Assembly: GCA_030005635.1 (NCBI GenBank)
Contig: JARUHP010000020.1
Location: 1-64,000, forward strand
Source: Deltaproteobacteria bacterium IMCC39146
Lineage (GTDB): Bacteria > Desulfobacterota > Desulfuromonadia > Desulfuromonadales > BM103
Direction: 5' to 3'
DNA: 64,000 bases
The notes below the pieces were generated by a model, which searched no databases, was not told where the DNA came from, and worked only from the letters and a program-made list of their open reading frames with translations. This document shows, one piece after another, positions 46,411 through 55,644 of this stretch; position 1 is the first letter of the stretch, and each line of letters opens with the position of its first letter. A program made the position numbers and the translations under genes.

Positions 46411-47226
46411 TCAGTTTTTATATTTGAATGTGAAATTTTCTGGCTTCCTGTCCCCCTGAATTAACTCAACTTTGAACTGAACATCCGCCTTCTTTGGGGC
46501 ATATTTGCGAACGTACTTTTGAGTTGCTTTCGGCCCAGGCTTGGGAGGCTCAGGCTTGGGAGGCTCATCCATGCCTTCGGCTGGGTTTAATAAGGCCAAG
46601 GTGATCGGCCCTTTGGGAATCGTTTCGGACAGTTTTAAGACTTGTTTTGGGGTAAGCTCCAGCGTCACGGTGCTGACAACTTTTGCTTTTCCTTCCTCAA
46701 CGAAGGTCTGTTGTGCAATAGCGAGCACTTCGACACGCTTTTCAACTGTTTTGGCAACATTGTTCTGCACGGAAATGATGTCAACAAATGTGTTGGGCAG
46801 AACGAAGCCAGCAACACCAATAACCTCGTTGACTCTTATTGCCATAGCCCGCATGCCCGGTTCAATGCTGGCAACCAACCCGGCTCCGGAACCTGGAGCG
46901 GCAAGCTCTGCGGCTACAATCGGCACGCCTGCGACAACTCTGGTCACTGTTACGCGTTCTTTGAGATCCTCGATTTTTTCAAAAGATCCTTGTGGGGCAT
47001 TGGCCTTTGGCCAATCGGCAAGCAGGAGGTTCTGCTCGTTCAACATTGAACCGATGTCAAGGTTTTGTCCTGCGACAACGATCTTTGTCATCGGGAATTT
47101 CTGCTCCTGAACGATGACTTTTTCGTCGGAAACTTGAGTACTCAGCCATTGGTTCGCAAGAATTACGGCAACAATACCGAAAATTACGGCTACGGCCAGC
47201 GCGATCAGCGTGCCATATTGTTTCAT
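46411..47226 (-). CDS. rcpC: Tad assembly protein RcpC (CpaB)
   Basis: 271 residues. N-terminal membrane helix, SAF domain (GQNLDIGSMLNEQNLLLADWP, PIVAAELA) and RcpC domain (RAMAIRVNEVIGVAGFV). C-terminal tail is rich in Pro and Lys (PPKPEPPKPGPKAT). Periplasmic partner of the secretin. GGAGG before ATG. Confidence 0.93.
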   Translation of the reverse strand: MKQYGTLIALAVAVIFGIVAVILANQWLSTQVSDEKVIVQEQKFPMTKIVVAGQNLDIGSMLNEQNLLLADWPKANAPQGSFEKIEDLKERVTVTRVVAGVPIVAAELAAPGSGAGLVASIEPGMRAMAIRVNEVIGVAGFVLPNTFVDIISVQNNVAKTVEKRVEVLAIAQQTFVEEGKAKVVSTVTLELTPKQVLKLSETIPKGPITLALLNPAEGMDEPPKPEPPKPGPKATQKYVRKYAPKKADVQFKVELIQGDRKPENFTFKYKN

Positions 47227-47546
47227 GGTGAACCTCCTTGAATGAATATTGATATGTACACTGAACTAAAGTAGGTAGTCATTAAATTTAATAAGTCTGT
47301 CTTCTAAGACGACTATTGATTCTAAATACTTGAAACTATTGTACCAGACTTTAAAAAAACTGCTTTTAGAAATCTTCATTTATTTCAACATAGGAAAGAT
47401 TTGAATGCATATATCTGGTTGGAGTTTGCGTCTCATGACAGGCAGGGGTATTAAATGTTGTCTTTCCGTCTTCGGTGTATGCAAAAAATCAATGTGTTTT
47501 TGTTGGAATCAAAACGCCGATCGTGTCGATCAATTGAAAACGCCGC
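47227..47546. other. Intergenic space between rcpC and tadV
   Basis: 320 bp with no gene that I can support. A short dyad GATCG-TGT-CGATC lies at 47519-47531, next to the end of tadV. No clear promoter was found for rcpC, though an own promoter here is likely from the size of the gap. Confidence 0.4.
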
Positions 47547-48164
47547 TCATAAAAGGCCTCCCCAGTAAATAAAGCTGTAATAGCCAAAAGCGATTGCTGC
47601 GGAATAGGGAAATCTCATTGACGTTTTTTGTGGTCTTGGCTCTGCTGATGAATCTTGGCCCCTTTTATAGACGAATGCTACAGCGCAGACTGATTGCCAG
47701 GTTTCGCGGAGCATGTCTTTAAGGTTGGCCGTGTAGCTGTAATGGATGACCGCGAGCGCGCCACCAAACAGGCCCATATAGATAAAGACGTGCAGTATGT
47801 TATAGGGGCCGATTAACGCGCCAAGCGCAGCAAGCGCCTTAACATCTCCCGCACCGATCCCTCCCATTATGTAAGGTAACAACAAGAGGGCGAAGCCCAA
47901 GCCTAAGCCGCAAAGGCTTGACAGCAAGCCATCTACTCCATGATTTATGGTGAAAATAGCAATACCTGCGACAAGCAGGCAGGCATTAAGCAGATTCGGA
48001 ATTTTGTGTTTGAGTGTGTCTGTTGTGCAGGCAAGTGTAAAATAGACTGAGGCGACAACAATGGAAAGATCGTGTCTCTGTGCGATCATAAAGTAGACAG
48101 AAATCGTTACTGCTATCAAGCCTGTAATGTGGCTCGGTGTGATCTCTATCTTTCTTCTTCCCAA
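47547..48164 (-). CDS. tadV: Prepilin peptidase TadV (CpaA)
   Basis: 205 residues, type IV prepilin peptidase (A24) core without the N-terminal methyltransferase part. Six membrane segments. The two catalytic Asp are in TDTLKHKIPN (about residue 49) and in GGIGAGDVKALAALGA, the GxGDxK motif. Cuts the leader of the Flp pilins. Confidence 0.93.
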   Translation of the reverse strand: MGRRKIEITPSHITGLIAVTISVYFMIAQRHDLSIVVASVYFTLACTTDTLKHKIPNLLNACLLVAGIAIFTINHGVDGLLSSLCGLGLGFALLLLPYIMGGIGAGDVKALAALGALIGPYNILHVFIYMGLFGGALAVIHYSYTANLKDMLRETWQSVCAVAFVYKRGQDSSAEPRPQKTSMRFPYSAAIAFGYYSFIYWGGLL

Positions 48165-48208
48165 AGTTGCCGCCTCATGGTCTCTTGGTTAATCTGTAGA
48201 ACCGTAAT

Positions 48209-48382
48209 CTACCTGTTAAGAGTCTCTGCTACGGTCTGGAAGGCATTTTTGACCTCGCCACCGAGCAGGGTGATGACACCCAGACAAACAACAATAATGA
48301 GAACGATCATGACTGCGTATTCAACTGCAGTCGCTCCTTCTTCTTCCTGGATAAATCTCTTGAAAAAATTCTTGATTCCCAT
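48209..48382 (-). CDS. flp: Flp-type pilin, second copy
   Basis: 57 residues. ATG at 48382 on the minus strand, stop TAG at 48211-48209. Starts MGIKNFFKRFIQEEEGATAVEYAV, with the Flp cleavage site G/ATAVEY and hydrophobic helix VMIVLIIVVCLGVITLL; it ends VAETLNR. Nearly identical in the helix to the pilin at 48501-48689, 118 bp upstream, so the two come from a tandem duplication. Good SD (GGAGG). Confidence 0.92.
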   Translation of the reverse strand: MGIKNFFKRFIQEEEGATAVEYAVMIVLIIVVCLGVITLLGGEVKNAFQTVAETLNR

Positions 48383-48500
48383 TTTCTTTTCCTCCGTGCT
48401 GTTGGTTAAACTTCTTAGATTTTTACCCTTACGTACTTGTGATGATAGCTTCTCAACCCCAAGTCAAGGGCTCCAGTTCTAGCTTGTCGCGTTTTCCATG

Positions 48501-48689
48501 TTAGCCTGAGGAGTTCTTCCAGGCGAGTGTGTCTGCTACGGTGTTGAAGGCCTGATTGACCTCGCTGCCTAGCAGGGTGATGACACCCAGACAGACAACA
48601 ATGATCAACACGATCATGACTGCGTATTCAACAGCTGTCGCGCCTTCTTCGTCCTGAATAAACTTATTGAAAAAACTCTTGACGCCCAT
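48501..48689 (-). CDS. flp: Flp-type pilin, first copy
   Basis: 62 residues. MGVKSFFNKFIQDEEGATAVEYAVM, with cleavage after Gly and Glu5 in the mature form (ATAVEY), helix as in the second copy, tail ADTLAWKNSSG. Major subunit candidate of the Tad pilus. SD GGAGG is upstream. It is the first gene of the minus-strand Tad run; glnB-glnA diverge from it. Confidence 0.93.
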   Translation of the reverse strand: MGVKSFFNKFIQDEEGATAVEYAVMIVLIIVVCLGVITLLGSEVNQAFNTVADTLAWKNSSG

Positions 48690-48967
48690 ATTCTTTTCCT
48701 CCTTGCCATTCGTAGATCAATTCCGCTCCTCCTTTCTTGTTACTGATGATACCTTTGTTCTACATCTAGTCAATGGCTAGAACTCTATCTGTTCGTAAAA
48801 ACCCCCTAAATTCTATCTGATTATTTATGTAACTATAACTAAGGATATATACGTTGAGGGTGTTACTCAGCCGTTGTGAATGAAAGGCCTCAAACTTTTT
48901 GCCTCAGTGGACAATCCACGTTTAAACTGTTGAGTTTTTGCTTCTTATTTTTTTGGTTCAAGTGTGG

Positions 48968-49066
48968 AGGGCCCACGATGCTGTCGCTGAATGAGAACGT
49001 CGAAACCCCCGGGTTGAAGAGTGCCGCCGATTCAGTCTGCGTGGTTGCTCGCACAGGGCCAAAAGG
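48968..49066 (+). other. Candidate structured region upstream of glnB
   Basis: Nested pairing by eye: GGCCC (48968 area) with GGGCC (near 49060), and CTGAAT with ATTCAG inside, around a CCCGGG core. It lies in the 730-bp divergent space between flp and glnB. Could be a small RNA or leader; no known RNA family recognised, and the open frame through it looks like chance. Confidence 0.3.
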
Positions 49067-49324
49067 AAAGGGTGTAGACTCTTAAATTATACTTGCACCT
49101 TGTGATAACCTTTTATCTGGGATACACCGGAACGGAGAGTGTTAAACGGAAGATAAACTAACGCCGGAGTTCTCCTCTGCATAAAAGGTGTGCAACCAAG
49201 TGTGCCGTTGCTTTATTTGTATGCAACTGTATCTACCGCAGAGATGTTGTTGTTCAACTCGTTATTGCCTGAAAACAACATAAAATCAGTGTCTTAGGTG
49301 TATTTGATGGCTTGCTGTTAATTT

Positions 49325-49340
49325 GGGCAAGCAATTTGCT
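49325..49340 (+). promoter_or_regulatory. Possible sigma-54 promoter of glnB-glnA
   Basis: GGGCAAGCAATTTGCT: GG (49326-49327) and GC (49338-49339) are 12 bp apart as in -24/-12 promoters (GGCA-N-TTGC core), about 80 bp ahead of the glnB start. Nitrogen genes often use sigma-54, which fits; no activator site was identified. Confidence 0.5.
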
Positions 49341-49359
49341 ATTGTCTATAGTCGTGTGA

Positions 49360-49761
<402 letters not shown>

Positions 49762-49829
49762 ATAGCCGTTTGTTTTATCTAATCAATTGTCACACTAATA
49801 GTAATCCCTAAAAGGAGAAGGTGAACACG

Positions 49830-51239
49830 ATGAGCCCACAAGAAGTAGTCAAATTTGCCCAGGACAACGATTGCAGAATGGTCGATTATAAATTCCTCGA
49901 CTTCGTAGGTATCTGGCAGCATTTTTCCACGCCACTCGCTGAGTTCAGTGAAGATACTTTTGAAGAAGGTATCGGTTTCGACGGCTCCTCAATCCGTGGC
50001 TGGCAGCCGATCCATAACTCGGACATGCTGATCATGCCCGATCCGAGCACCGCCAAAATTGACCCTTTCGTCAAAGTTCCGACCCTTAGCCTTATCTGTA
50101 ACATTATTGATCCGATTACCAAGGAAGGCTATACCCGCGATCCTCGTTTTATTGCTCAAAAGGCTGAATCGTATCTGAAATCAACCGGTATCGGTGATAC
50201 CGCTTACTTCGGCCCTGAGCCGGAATTCTTCATCTTTGATGACGTTCGCTACGCGTCCACGGCCAACGAGTCTTTTTACTCTGTAGACTCTGTCGAAGGG
50301 ATCTGGAACACGGGCCGAGAAGAGTTCCCTAATCTCGGTTATAAGCCTCGCCACAAAGAAGGTTATTTCCCCTGTGCTCCGACTGATTCATCTGTTGATT
50401 TGCGCAATGAGATGGTTGAAGTCCTGCAGAGCGTTGGCATGACGATTGAGGCTGTTCATCATGAAGTCGCTACCGGTGGTCAGAATGAAATAGATATGCG
50501 CTTCGACTCGCTGCTTGCAATGGGCGATACTTTACAGTGGTTTAAGTACATCGTTAAGAATGTTGCCTTTGCAAATGGCAAGACAGTTACTTTTATGCCT
50601 AAGCCTATCTTTGGTGACAACGGTTCCGGTATGCACTGTCATCAGTCAATCTGGAAAGATGGCGAGAACCTTTTTGCCGGAGACGGTTACGGCGGTCTCT
50701 CCAAGATGGCCATGTACTATATCGGTGGTATTATGAAACACGCCAAGGCACTCTGCGCATTCACCAATCCGAGTACCAACTCTTACAAGCGCCTGGTCCC
50801 CGGTTACGAAGCTCCTGTCAACCTGGCTTACTCGAACCGTAACCGTTCGGCGTCGCTGCGTATCCCTGTAACCGACAACCCGAAATCCAAGCGCGTTGAG
50901 TACCGTACGCCTGATCCTAGCTGTAACGGTTACCTTGCCTTCGCTGCACAGTTGATGGCCGGCCTCGATGGTATTGAGAATAAGATTGATCCAGGACAGC
51001 CTTTGGACAAGGACATCTACGGCTTGTCACCTGAAGAGCTTAAAGATATCCCAAGTGTTGCTGGTACCTTGAATGAAGCTCTGGATTGTCTGGAAGTTGA
51101 TCACGACTTCCTGCTCAAGGGCGATGTCTTCACCAAGGATGTTATTGACATGTGGATTTCCTACAAGCGCGAAGTAGAGGTTGACGCTGTTCGTATGCGT
51201 CCTTGCCCTGAAGAGTTTGCGCTTTACTTTGACTGCTAA
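49830..51239 (+). CDS. glnA: Glutamine synthetase, type I
   Basis: 469 residues. Makes glutamine from glutamate, ammonia and [25 protein letters not shown], the ATP-binding [14 protein letters not shown] and NRSASLRIP are present. Tyr397 in [11 protein letters not shown] matches the adenylylation site, so GSI-beta type control is likely. ATG 49830 (AAGGTG six bases upstream); GTG 49821, closer to the AAGGAG, is possible. Confidence 0.97.
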   Translation: MSPQEVVKFAQDNDCRMVDYKFLDFVGIWQHFSTPLAEFSEDTFEEGIGFDGSSIRGWQPIHNSDMLIMPDPSTAKIDPFVKVPTLSLICNIIDPITKEGYTRDPRFIAQKAESYLKSTGIGDTAYFGPEPEFFIFDDVRYASTANESFYSVDSVEGIWNTGREEFPNLGYKPRHKEGYFPCAPTDSSVDLRNEMVEVLQSVGMTIEAVHHEVATGGQNEIDMRFDSLLAMGDTLQWFKYIVKNVAFANGKTVTFMPKPIFGDNGSGMHCHQSIWKDGENLFAGDGYGGLSKMAMYYIGGIMKHAKALCAFTNPSTNSYKRLVPGYEAPVNLAYSNRNRSASLRIPVTDNPKSKRVEYRTPDPSCNGYLAFAAQLMAGLDGIENKIDPGQPLDKDIYGLSPEELKDIPSVAGTLNEALDCLEVDHDFLLKGDVFTKDVIDMWISYKREVEVDAVRMRPCPEEFALYFDC

Positions 51240-51291
51240 ATCAACATCACTATAACAACCAATTGCTAACAGCTATTGGTTAACATGTAAA

Positions 51292-51331
51292 AAAAAGACC
51301 TCCAGTCCGTTTGTGACTGGAGGTCTTTTTT
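51292..51331 (+). terminator. glnA terminator
   Basis: GACCTCCAGTC pairs exactly with GACTGGAGGTC, with A and T runs on both sides; works for both strands but tadG ends at 51400, so it mainly ends glnBA. Confidence 0.9.
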
Positions 51332-51399
51332 ATGCATTGATCTTCAAGCTTTATTTTACGGACCTATAACCCAACAGACTGCTAATGTCCGGCAATCAA

Positions 51400-53046
51400 C
51401 TAATCGACCAGCACCGGGTACTTCGCCCGGATGCCGAAATTGGGTCCATTGGTTGTGCCCTTGGGCTCCTGGAATTCGCAGCTCGGCATGAAGTACATCG
51501 ACTTGAACGCCAATGGGGCCATGTTTCCATCGCTGTTAATCAGGTTGTGATGATCGACAAAACAGTCCCATTTAGCCTTGTCTTGATCATAGACATCGAC
51601 GGGACTGACTGCTTTCCAACGTTCATCTATCAACCAAGGGTCAACAATCTTGACTGGAGTAACAATCGTGACTCCATCAACAATCGTTACTTCATCAACA
51701 AATTTTTCAGGCAAAAGGGGTAACACATCAGTGAGGAGGTTGTCGGCATTTCCGTCAGCATCTACACGATTGGCAAGGTCATAGAAAAATCCGCAGTCAC
51801 GGCTAGCAACCCATTCAAAGTCGTCGTCTGTGTCTGGGTCTGGTCCGGGTATGGTCATTTGGATTGGGGTTTCGTCAGGCGTAGGATTACTGTCTGACAT
51901 GTACAGCATGTTCACAGAGACGGCGCCAACGACCCGGGTACAATTTTCAATTGGACCATCATCGCAACTGACGACGGGGAGCGTCATCTCCCACGGACTT
52001 TCTTTACTGGTATAGGTCTCGTAACATCCCTTCATATCGTCATATACGTTTTGGAGCATCCCGTTATTGGCGCCCAACCAATCATTTCCCCGAATCTCTT
52101 CTTCGTTGACACCACACTCTGTACCCGGGGTAGCAGTAAAACAATCACAGCCTTTACTTATTAACGGTTTTACCTCAGAATTGTTTGCCCCGTTTTTGCA
52201 TTGACTGGTATCAGCCTCTGGGTCCATGTCAGACCATGCAGCTGTGTTGCTCGTCGAGCCTGAATCCGACGGGGACTTAGCGCTGTTGATCATCCGGCCG
52301 ATGTTGCAATCCCCGTTGCTCAGACTGGTATCACAGATCAGGATCGGCATATCCGCTTCCAATGGCCCCAAAGAACCGGAGAAACCAATATAGGCCACGG
52401 CCTCAGCCTGCATCTGAAAACCGAAAAAGCCGTAGATTTTTGCGAAAAAAGAATCTGCCTCGATATCCTCCCTGTGAGCAACGACCCTGACAGCGTTCAC
52501 GTTTTTGGGGTATTGTCCGGAACCCGGTGGATATTGGTAAGATCCATCCATCTGATCAAGATCATCATCTGGAACACCCCTAATTTCGATAGGCTCAGTT
52601 GTGTCCTCTATACAAGTAAACTTGTTGTTTTGAAAGGACCAATGCCCGCGCCTGACATCAACAGGGTCATCGGATAAATCACTTGGGTCAGGACTCGGAC
52701 AGAGCTCTGCGAGGTTCGTAGTAATTTCGACAGGAGTGTTATCGCTTGTATTCTCAAGACCGGCCAATTGTGCAATCTCGTTGGCACCCACATTTATAAT
52801 TTCTCCGGCCTCAAGACCACCCGCGCCATCAAGATCTGCGTACAAAGCCTGAGCGCCAGCCAAGGCGCCGGAATCAGCAGCGTTCTGCAGTTCGTTTCTC
52901 ACGACATAAAGATGATTGACATCAATCGCCAGGGCGAGCAGGCCCACGAAAATAACAAAGAAAATTGCAACCATGGCGAGAATCGCACCTCGCTGGTTTC
53001 CGAACTTGTTCTTCACTGGGTTTACTGGCTTTTCCAAGATCAACAA
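51400..53046 (-). CDS. tadG: TadG-like exported pilus-assembly protein, Cys-rich
   Basis: 548 residues. The N-terminus (NQRGAILAMVAIFFVIFVGLLALAIDV) with NELQNAADSGALAGAQAL is the TadG-like N-domain. The rest is predicted to be outside the cytoplasm and is rich in Cys (more than a dozen, for example GCDCF, SCDDGPIENC), suggesting several disulfides; no von Willebrand A motif is clear. Pilus assembly or tip role inferred. 43 bp downstream of tadE. Confidence 0.82.
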   Translation of the reverse strand: MLILEKPVNPVKNKFGNQRGAILAMVAIFFVIFVGLLALAIDVNHLYVVRNELQNAADSGALAGAQALYADLDGAGGLEAGEIINVGANEIAQLAGLENTSDNTPVEITTNLAELCPSPDPSDLSDDPVDVRRGHWSFQNNKFTCIEDTTEPIEIRGVPDDDLDQMDGSYQYPPGSGQYPKNVNAVRVVAHREDIEADSFFAKIYGFFGFQMQAEAVAYIGFSGSLGPLEADMPILICDTSLSNGDCNIGRMINSAKSPSDSGSTSNTAAWSDMDPEADTSQCKNGANNSEVKPLISKGCDCFTATPGTECGVNEEEIRGNDWLGANNGMLQNVYDDMKGCYETYTSKESPWEMTLPVVSCDDGPIENCTRVVGAVSVNMLYMSDSNPTPDETPIQMTIPGPDPDTDDDFEWVASRDCGFFYDLANRVDADGNADNLLTDVLPLLPEKFVDEVTIVDGVTIVTPVKIVDPWLIDERWKAVSPVDVYDQDKAKWDCFVDHHNLINSDGNMAPLAFKSMYFMPSCEFQEPKGTTNGPNFGIRAKYPVLVD

Positions 53047-53089
53047 CCTTTCTCAAAAAGTGCCCGAATACATCAGGGCAACTTGACAA

Positions 53090-53524
53090 TCATGGCTCGT
53101 ATCCTTCGTTGCGCATAACAGTGTTCGCAGTTAGGGTAATATCAGGAAGCAAGCCTCGCATGAATCCTGGCAGAAAAAACCAGTCGTAGGTATATGTCAC
53201 GGTTGCAGTCACGTACTGATCGGAGGAAGTCTTATTTGTAGGGTCAGCAGGAAGCGTTTCAAGGGCTGGGACGGTTCCTGCGTTAAGAGAAATCAACCTG
53301 TTCTGAGCATATTGATTTACAACACCATCAAGATACGCCTTGTCGACTGGAGTTTGCCTATAAATCGCAAAGTCCCTGGCCACCTCGCGGCTGGCGTTGG
53401 TAATTACCGCTTTATCGTAGAACATCAAACTGAACTCAATAAGACCAAAGATCAACAGCAGTAACAGCGGCACTACCAGGGTGAATTCAATCAGCGCGGC
53501 TCCGCGCTCTTTGTCTCGAAACAT
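53090..53524 (-). CDS. tadE: TadE-like pseudopilin
   Basis: 144 residues. KERGAALIEFTLVVPLLLLLIFGLIEF is the TadE-type prepilin N-terminus (cleavage after Gly, then hydrophobic helix with Glu). The rest is periplasmic. Processed by TadV and part of the Flp pilus apparatus. It begins the tadE-tadG pair, which glnB-glnA separate from the main Tad operon. Confidence 0.88.
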   Translation of the reverse strand: MFRDKERGAALIEFTLVVPLLLLLIFGLIEFSLMFYDKAVITNASREVARDFAIYRQTPVDKAYLDGVVNQYAQNRLISLNAGTVPALETLPADPTNKTSSDQYVTATVTYTYDWFFLPGFMRGLLPDITLTANTVMRNEGYEP

Positions 53525-53801
53525 TGTAAACCTACTTTCTCTAACGGGCTGATATGGTAAGTCCCTTAAATCATAAATAGAAGGTCATATTCCTCGAAGC
53601 TTGCTTCATGGTAGTTCTTTGTTCTTTATTATGCCATCTTCTCTGGAAAATGCCACTTAAGTCACTGTTTTTTTGAACCGAAACCAACAAAAAAATCTAC
53701 TGTTTGTTTCACTTGTATAGAAACTTTAGGCTGTTAATTAAATTTTTTACATGAAACATAAGGCCAATTTGTAAAATAAAGTGATTTGAATCGCTGCTTG
53801 T

Positions 53802-55628
53802 TTAAGTTTTCCGCAGGGTGATTCTCTGCCCAAGAGCAACTAACAGAATGCTGCCTAATGTGATTAAAAGTATACAAATCCCGACACTAAATGATTTTGG
53901 TAAATAATAGACTTCGAGCTCATAATCTCCCGAAGACAGATCGACTGCCAACAGCCCTTTGTGGGAGGTTGTGTGGCCTTGTGAACTGCGCCATCCATGG
54001 TCGAAATTTTGATTGATAATCAGTCGGTCTTTATTCTCGCTCATGATGTGAAATAGGAGTTTGTTTGGACTCCATTTTTTGAGTGAGACAGATCCTTCTC
54101 CAGTAAGATAATATTCACCAATATACCCGTCATCAGTCTTTGCATGTATGTAGCGCTCAAAGGGGATCGTTTCGTAAGCATCAACAACGCCGGTGTTTTG
54201 AAGCAATGGTAGATATTGATTGCTCCATGCACCGTGAGCATTCCTTTCGGCAAAGGGAATGCTGATTTGAGTGAATTGCTGATGAACTGATGGGACTGTC
54301 TGTAAGAGACCCGAAGAACTACTAGGCGGGATCCTGTAGAGTTTTGGGGCGTTGATTCTCTGTTCTGTTCGAAGATTATTCCAGAAAGGTGTTGTGAGTG
54401 TTTTTGCAGCATTTGAGAGGGTAGGAGCACTTACGGAAAGCAAGTCACACAGTATAAAAAGAACGATCAAGCTAACCAGCAATCTGGAACGTGAGCTATC
54501 TTGTTTGCCAAGGTGTGCCAGCGAATACCCACTGAGAAGAGCCGCACCAAAGCAAAAAACAATCAATGCTCTCGTCGGCACCTGGAATCCGCTGAAAACA
54601 GGAAGCTCATGAAGAATACTCCAGGGTGATAAGGCACTGAAATTCCCGAGAGATATTAGAAGGATGAACAGTGTGGCAATAACAAGCGCCGCATGCTTTC
54701 TGAAGAGAGTGAAGCTGAACAGATAAAGTATGATTACAATAACGCCGAGATATGACCCGAATGCCCACCAGCCTGTCCCATTGAGACTTCTTTCCAATCC
54801 TGTAAAACGATCGATGAAAAAATAAAAAAAGACGTCCCAGGGAACACTTGCTCCAACGCCTGTTGGCCGTGGATGATTGTGCAGAAGTTCAAGGACTGGC
54901 AGCAGCTTGGGTGCAGAGAGAGCGGCAGCGAGTAAACTGATAAGAGTGAATACCCACACAGGGTGAAGTGATTTCTTGCCAATTGCGAGGACAACTGCAT
55001 AAACAAAAATAAAGATCAGTGAATATGCGAAAACGTAAGTACCACCCTCGTAGAACATGATGCTTTCAATGACACCTGCAAGGCATAGCCATCGTCTGCT
55101 CTGCAGGCCTTGCAGAAAGGCCAAAAAGAACAAGGGCAACAAGGTTGCCGGTAGCCAGACAATATGTCCCGCTGCAATATGAAGAGCGTAAGAACCGGAA
55201 AAGATAAAGATAATTGGAGGCGCCAAACGAGCGGGGCCAGTGATTTTCAGGTGCCCAGTTAGCAGCCACATTCCCCACAAGCCCAAAAATGTGTGCACCA
55301 GAACTGCGATTTTTAGCCCGGCTGCAACACCAAAGAGTGCCGTAAAAATGAATATGGGAGAAAGGTAGCCTGCTTGTGGATTGCCAATCAGTGAAATCCC
55401 ACCACCGCAATAGGGGTTCCATAATGGGAATTGGCCATATTCGAAGAGAGTGATCGACGGCACTTCATACAAAAACATGAAGTAGTCCCAGTCACCGCTG
55501 CCTGAGGAGTAAAGGTCTTTCAACAAGGAGAAGCAAAAAATCAGTGAGAGTGCGAAAAAGAGTAGGGCGGGCAACAACCTGTGTAGCCAACCCTTTTGAT
55601 GGTTTATAAAAAGACGACCTTTCTCCAT
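53802..55628 (-). CDS. YfhO-like multi-pass membrane protein
   Basis: About 608 residues from ATG 55628, with some ten to twelve membrane segments and a C-terminal beta-rich domain (after about 470), the layout of YfhO/GT-C-type proteins. Marks: SGSGDWDYFMF, acid-containing first loop, PLWNPYCGGGISLIGNPQAGYLSP. The frame is open to 55796, overlapping the upstream gene; ATG 55628 avoids this, ATG 55679 is another option. Function unknown; a glycan-transfer role is inferred from neighbours. Confidence 0.75.
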   Translation of the reverse strand: MEKGRLFINHQKGWLHRLLPALLFFALSLIFCFSLLKDLYSSGSGDWDYFMFLYEVPSITLFEYGQFPLWNPYCGGGISLIGNPQAGYLSPIFIFTALFGVAAGLKIAVLVHTFLGLWGMWLLTGHLKITGPARLAPPIIFIFSGSYALHIAAGHIVWLPATLLPLFFLAFLQGLQSRRWLCLAGVIESIMFYEGGTYVFAYSLIFIFVYAVVLAIGKKSLHPVWVFTLISLLAAALSAPKLLPVLELLHNHPRPTGVGASVPWDVFFYFFIDRFTGLERSLNGTGWWAFGSYLGVIVIILYLFSFTLFRKHAALVIATLFILLISLGNFSALSPWSILHELPVFSGFQVPTRALIVFCFGAALLSGYSLAHLGKQDSSRSRLLVSLIVLFILCDLLSVSAPTLSNAAKTLTTPFWNNLRTEQRINAPKLYRIPPSSSSGLLQTVPSVHQQFTQISIPFAERNAHGAWSNQYLPLLQNTGVVDAYETIPFERYIHAKTDDGYIGEYYLTGEGSVSLKKWSPNKLLFHIMSENKDRLIINQNFDHGWRSSQGHTTSHKGLLAVDLSSGDYELEVYYLPKSFSVGICILLITLGSILLVALGQRITLRKT

Positions 55629-55644
55629 CTCGTGCTGGGAGACT

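Noticed and set aside
48876-49085. 69-codon frame upstream of glnB
   Set aside because: No SD and no known motif; it coincides with a possible structured RNA.
51371-51390. Possible family B end near the tadG stop
   Set aside because: AACAGACTGCTAA matches only one end loosely; no second end nearby.
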